A stretch of 64,000 nucleotides of DNA from Ruegeria sp. YS9. GTDB taxonomy: Bacteria; Pseudomonadota; Alphaproteobacteria; Rhodobacterales; Rhodobacteraceae. The stretch spans positions 715,001 through 779,000 of the forward strand of contig NZ_CP102409.1 of assembly GCF_024628725.1 (NCBI RefSeq), in the 5' to 3' direction. Shown one piece after another: positions 63,106 to 64,000 of the stretch (positions are counted from its first letter, which is position 1; each line of letters starts with the position of its first letter). The translations under genes and the position numbers were made by a program. The notes beneath the pieces are model-generated. The model saw nothing but the letters and a program-made list of their open reading frames with translations, was not told the DNA's origin and searched no databases.

Positions 63106-63951
63106 ATGAATACAAAGGCATTAACGGCGATCGCGGCAGTTCTGGTTTTCCCAGCGGCAGCAATGGCCGGACCGGACGAAGACAATCTCGTGATCAATGG
63201 CGAGCTGGACATGACCTCGGTCACCGAAGCGCCGGCGCATCTGGAAAACCTGGACACGATCTATTCCGGTTGGCATTTCCGTACGGATGAAACCCAGGCC
63301 CTTCAGATCGATGATTTCGACAATCCGGCGATGATCTTCGTCGATCAGGCCGCCGACCTTTATGAGACGGTCGATGGTGCTGCCGGCAAAAGCTGTGCCT
63401 CGTGCCACGACGGGGTGGAAAGCTTCAAGGGATTGCAGGCTTCCATGCCGAAGGTTGATGCCGAAACCGGCAAGCTGGTGGTCATGGAAGATCTGATCAA
63501 CGAGTGCCGAACCGAGCGTATGGAGGCCGATGCCTGGAAATGGTCCGGTGGCGATATGCAGGGCATGGTCGCTTTGATCGGCCTTCAGTCACGCGGAATG
63601 CCCATGAACGTTGCCATTGACGGTGATGCAGCCCCGTATTGGGAACAGGGCAAGGAAATGTACTACACACGCTATGGTCAGCTGGAGCTGAGCTGTGCCA
63701 ACTGTCATGAAGACAATTGGGGCAACATGATCCGGGCAGATCACCTGAGCCAGGGAATGATCAACGGGTTCCCGACTTACCGCTTGAAACAGGCCAAGCT
63801 GATCTCGCGACACAATCGTTTCCGCGGTTGTATTCGTGATACGCGGGCGGAAACCTTTGCCGAAGGGTCGGACGAGTTCCGTGCGCTGGAGCTTTATGTT
63901 GCCTCGCGTGGCAACGGGCTTTCAGTCGAAACCCCGGCTGTGCGCCAATAA
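63106..63951 (+). CDS. soxA: Dihaem cytochrome c SoxA
   Basis: A 281-aa exported dihaem cytochrome, partner of SoxX, with a signal peptide (LTAIAAVLVFPAAAMA). Haem motifs are CASCH (97-101) and CANCH (197-201), and the active-site cysteine that binds sulfur is Cys242 in RGCIRDTR. Cys134 in NECRTE may form a disulfide. The dihaem form is that of Paracoccus and Rhodobacterales. GGGAGG precedes the ATG at 63106. A strong terminator follows 6 nt after its stop, before any soxB. Confidence 0.97.
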   Translation: MNTKALTAIAAVLVFPAAAMAGPDEDNLVINGELDMTSVTEAPAHLENLDTIYSGWHFRTDETQALQIDDFDNPAMIFVDQAADLYETVDGAAGKSCASCHDGVESFKGLQASMPKVDAETGKLVVMEDLINECRTERMEADAWKWSGGDMQGMVALIGLQSRGMPMNVAIDGDAAPYWEQGKEMYYTRYGQLELSCANCHEDNWGNMIRADHLSQGMINGFPTYRLKQAKLISRHNRFRGCIRDTRAETFAEGSDEFRALELYVASRGNGLSVETPAVRQ

Positions 63952-63957
63952 CGAACG

Positions 63958-63990
63958 ACCCGCGTGGGCGATGTCCCGCGCGGGTTTTTC
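63958..63990 (+). terminator. Strong intrinsic terminator directly after soxA
   Basis: An 11-bp stem, ACCCGCGTGGG (63958-63968) with CCCGCGCGGGT (63975-63985), one G-U pair and a 6-nt loop, followed by TTTTTC. It lies 6 nt after the soxA stop. The rest of the sox operon (soxBCD), usually downstream of soxA, would need to be read through or transcribed from its own promoter. Confidence 0.88.
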
Positions 63991-64000
63991 AGGAACGCAA

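Overview
The window is a GC-rich chromosomal stretch of an alphaproteobacterium, almost certainly a Rhodobacterales (Roseobacter-group) marine bacterium. The evidence is GcrA, GapR (DUF2312), an NDUFA12-type complex I subunit, the order clpP-clpX, accC-accB beside aat, a short-chain fatty acyl-CoA regulator, and a Paracoccus-like sox gene order. The species cannot be named from the sequence alone. No rRNA, tRNA, CRISPR array, transposase or integrase was recognised.

Layout. 1-13,130: mixed metabolism (aminotransferase, lactonase-like protein, crotonase, BenE transporter, valS, dienelactone hydrolase, a lone form II CoxL-like molybdoenzyme overlapping a DUF2235 hydrolase). 13,140-24,380: gcrA, ABC-2 permease, EamA exporter, argD-argF, a Tat-exported dioxygenase-like protein with a ferric-reductase-like membrane protein, phytanoyl-CoA dioxygenase, pirin, ketopantoate reductase-like protein, PiT phosphate transporter, NUDIX. 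24,530-36,380: hrpB, meaB, rpmB, a copper-chaperone pair, HdeD-like protein, sirtuin, LMW phosphatase, LysR, an AT-richer orphan gene, lepA. 36,440-40,630: small and accessory genes, including a Phd-like antitoxin, an entericidin too short for ordinary ORF calling, and an ArsR regulator. 40,970-49,510: clpP-clpX, RidA, ndufA12-mlaD-DUF2155, aat, accC-accB, LuxR-type and ScfR-type regulators. 49,590-54,140: receiver protein, small membrane protein, SSSF-type sensor kinase and a FliM-like protein.

The last 10 kb is a sulfur-oxidation region. A minus-strand operon (54,140-56,339) encodes a persulfide dioxygenase-like metallo-hydrolase, two half-size YeeE/YedE membrane proteins and a DUF442 sulfurtransferase. 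After gapR, which is preceded by a frameshifted gapR remnant, comes the sox locus: soxT-soxR-soxS on minus and soxV-W-X-Y-Z-A on plus. SoxS, SoxV and SoxW supply thiol reducing power to the periplasm; SoxX and SoxA are the c-type cytochromes that load thiosulfate onto the SoxYZ carrier. soxB and soxCD are not in the window; a strong terminator lies directly after soxA at the right edge.

The main points for a second look are: a persulfide-sensor-type ArsR in sox and an 82%-identical paralog beside clpP that appears to head an entericidin gene; matching ATTC..GAAT palindromes; the soxA terminator; the gapR pseudogene; a repeat family that begins exactly at the valS and argD stop codons and recurs inside valS; and the ScfR/receiver/SSSF-kinase/FliM-like cluster. 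Nothing was found that can be called an entirely new system with confidence.
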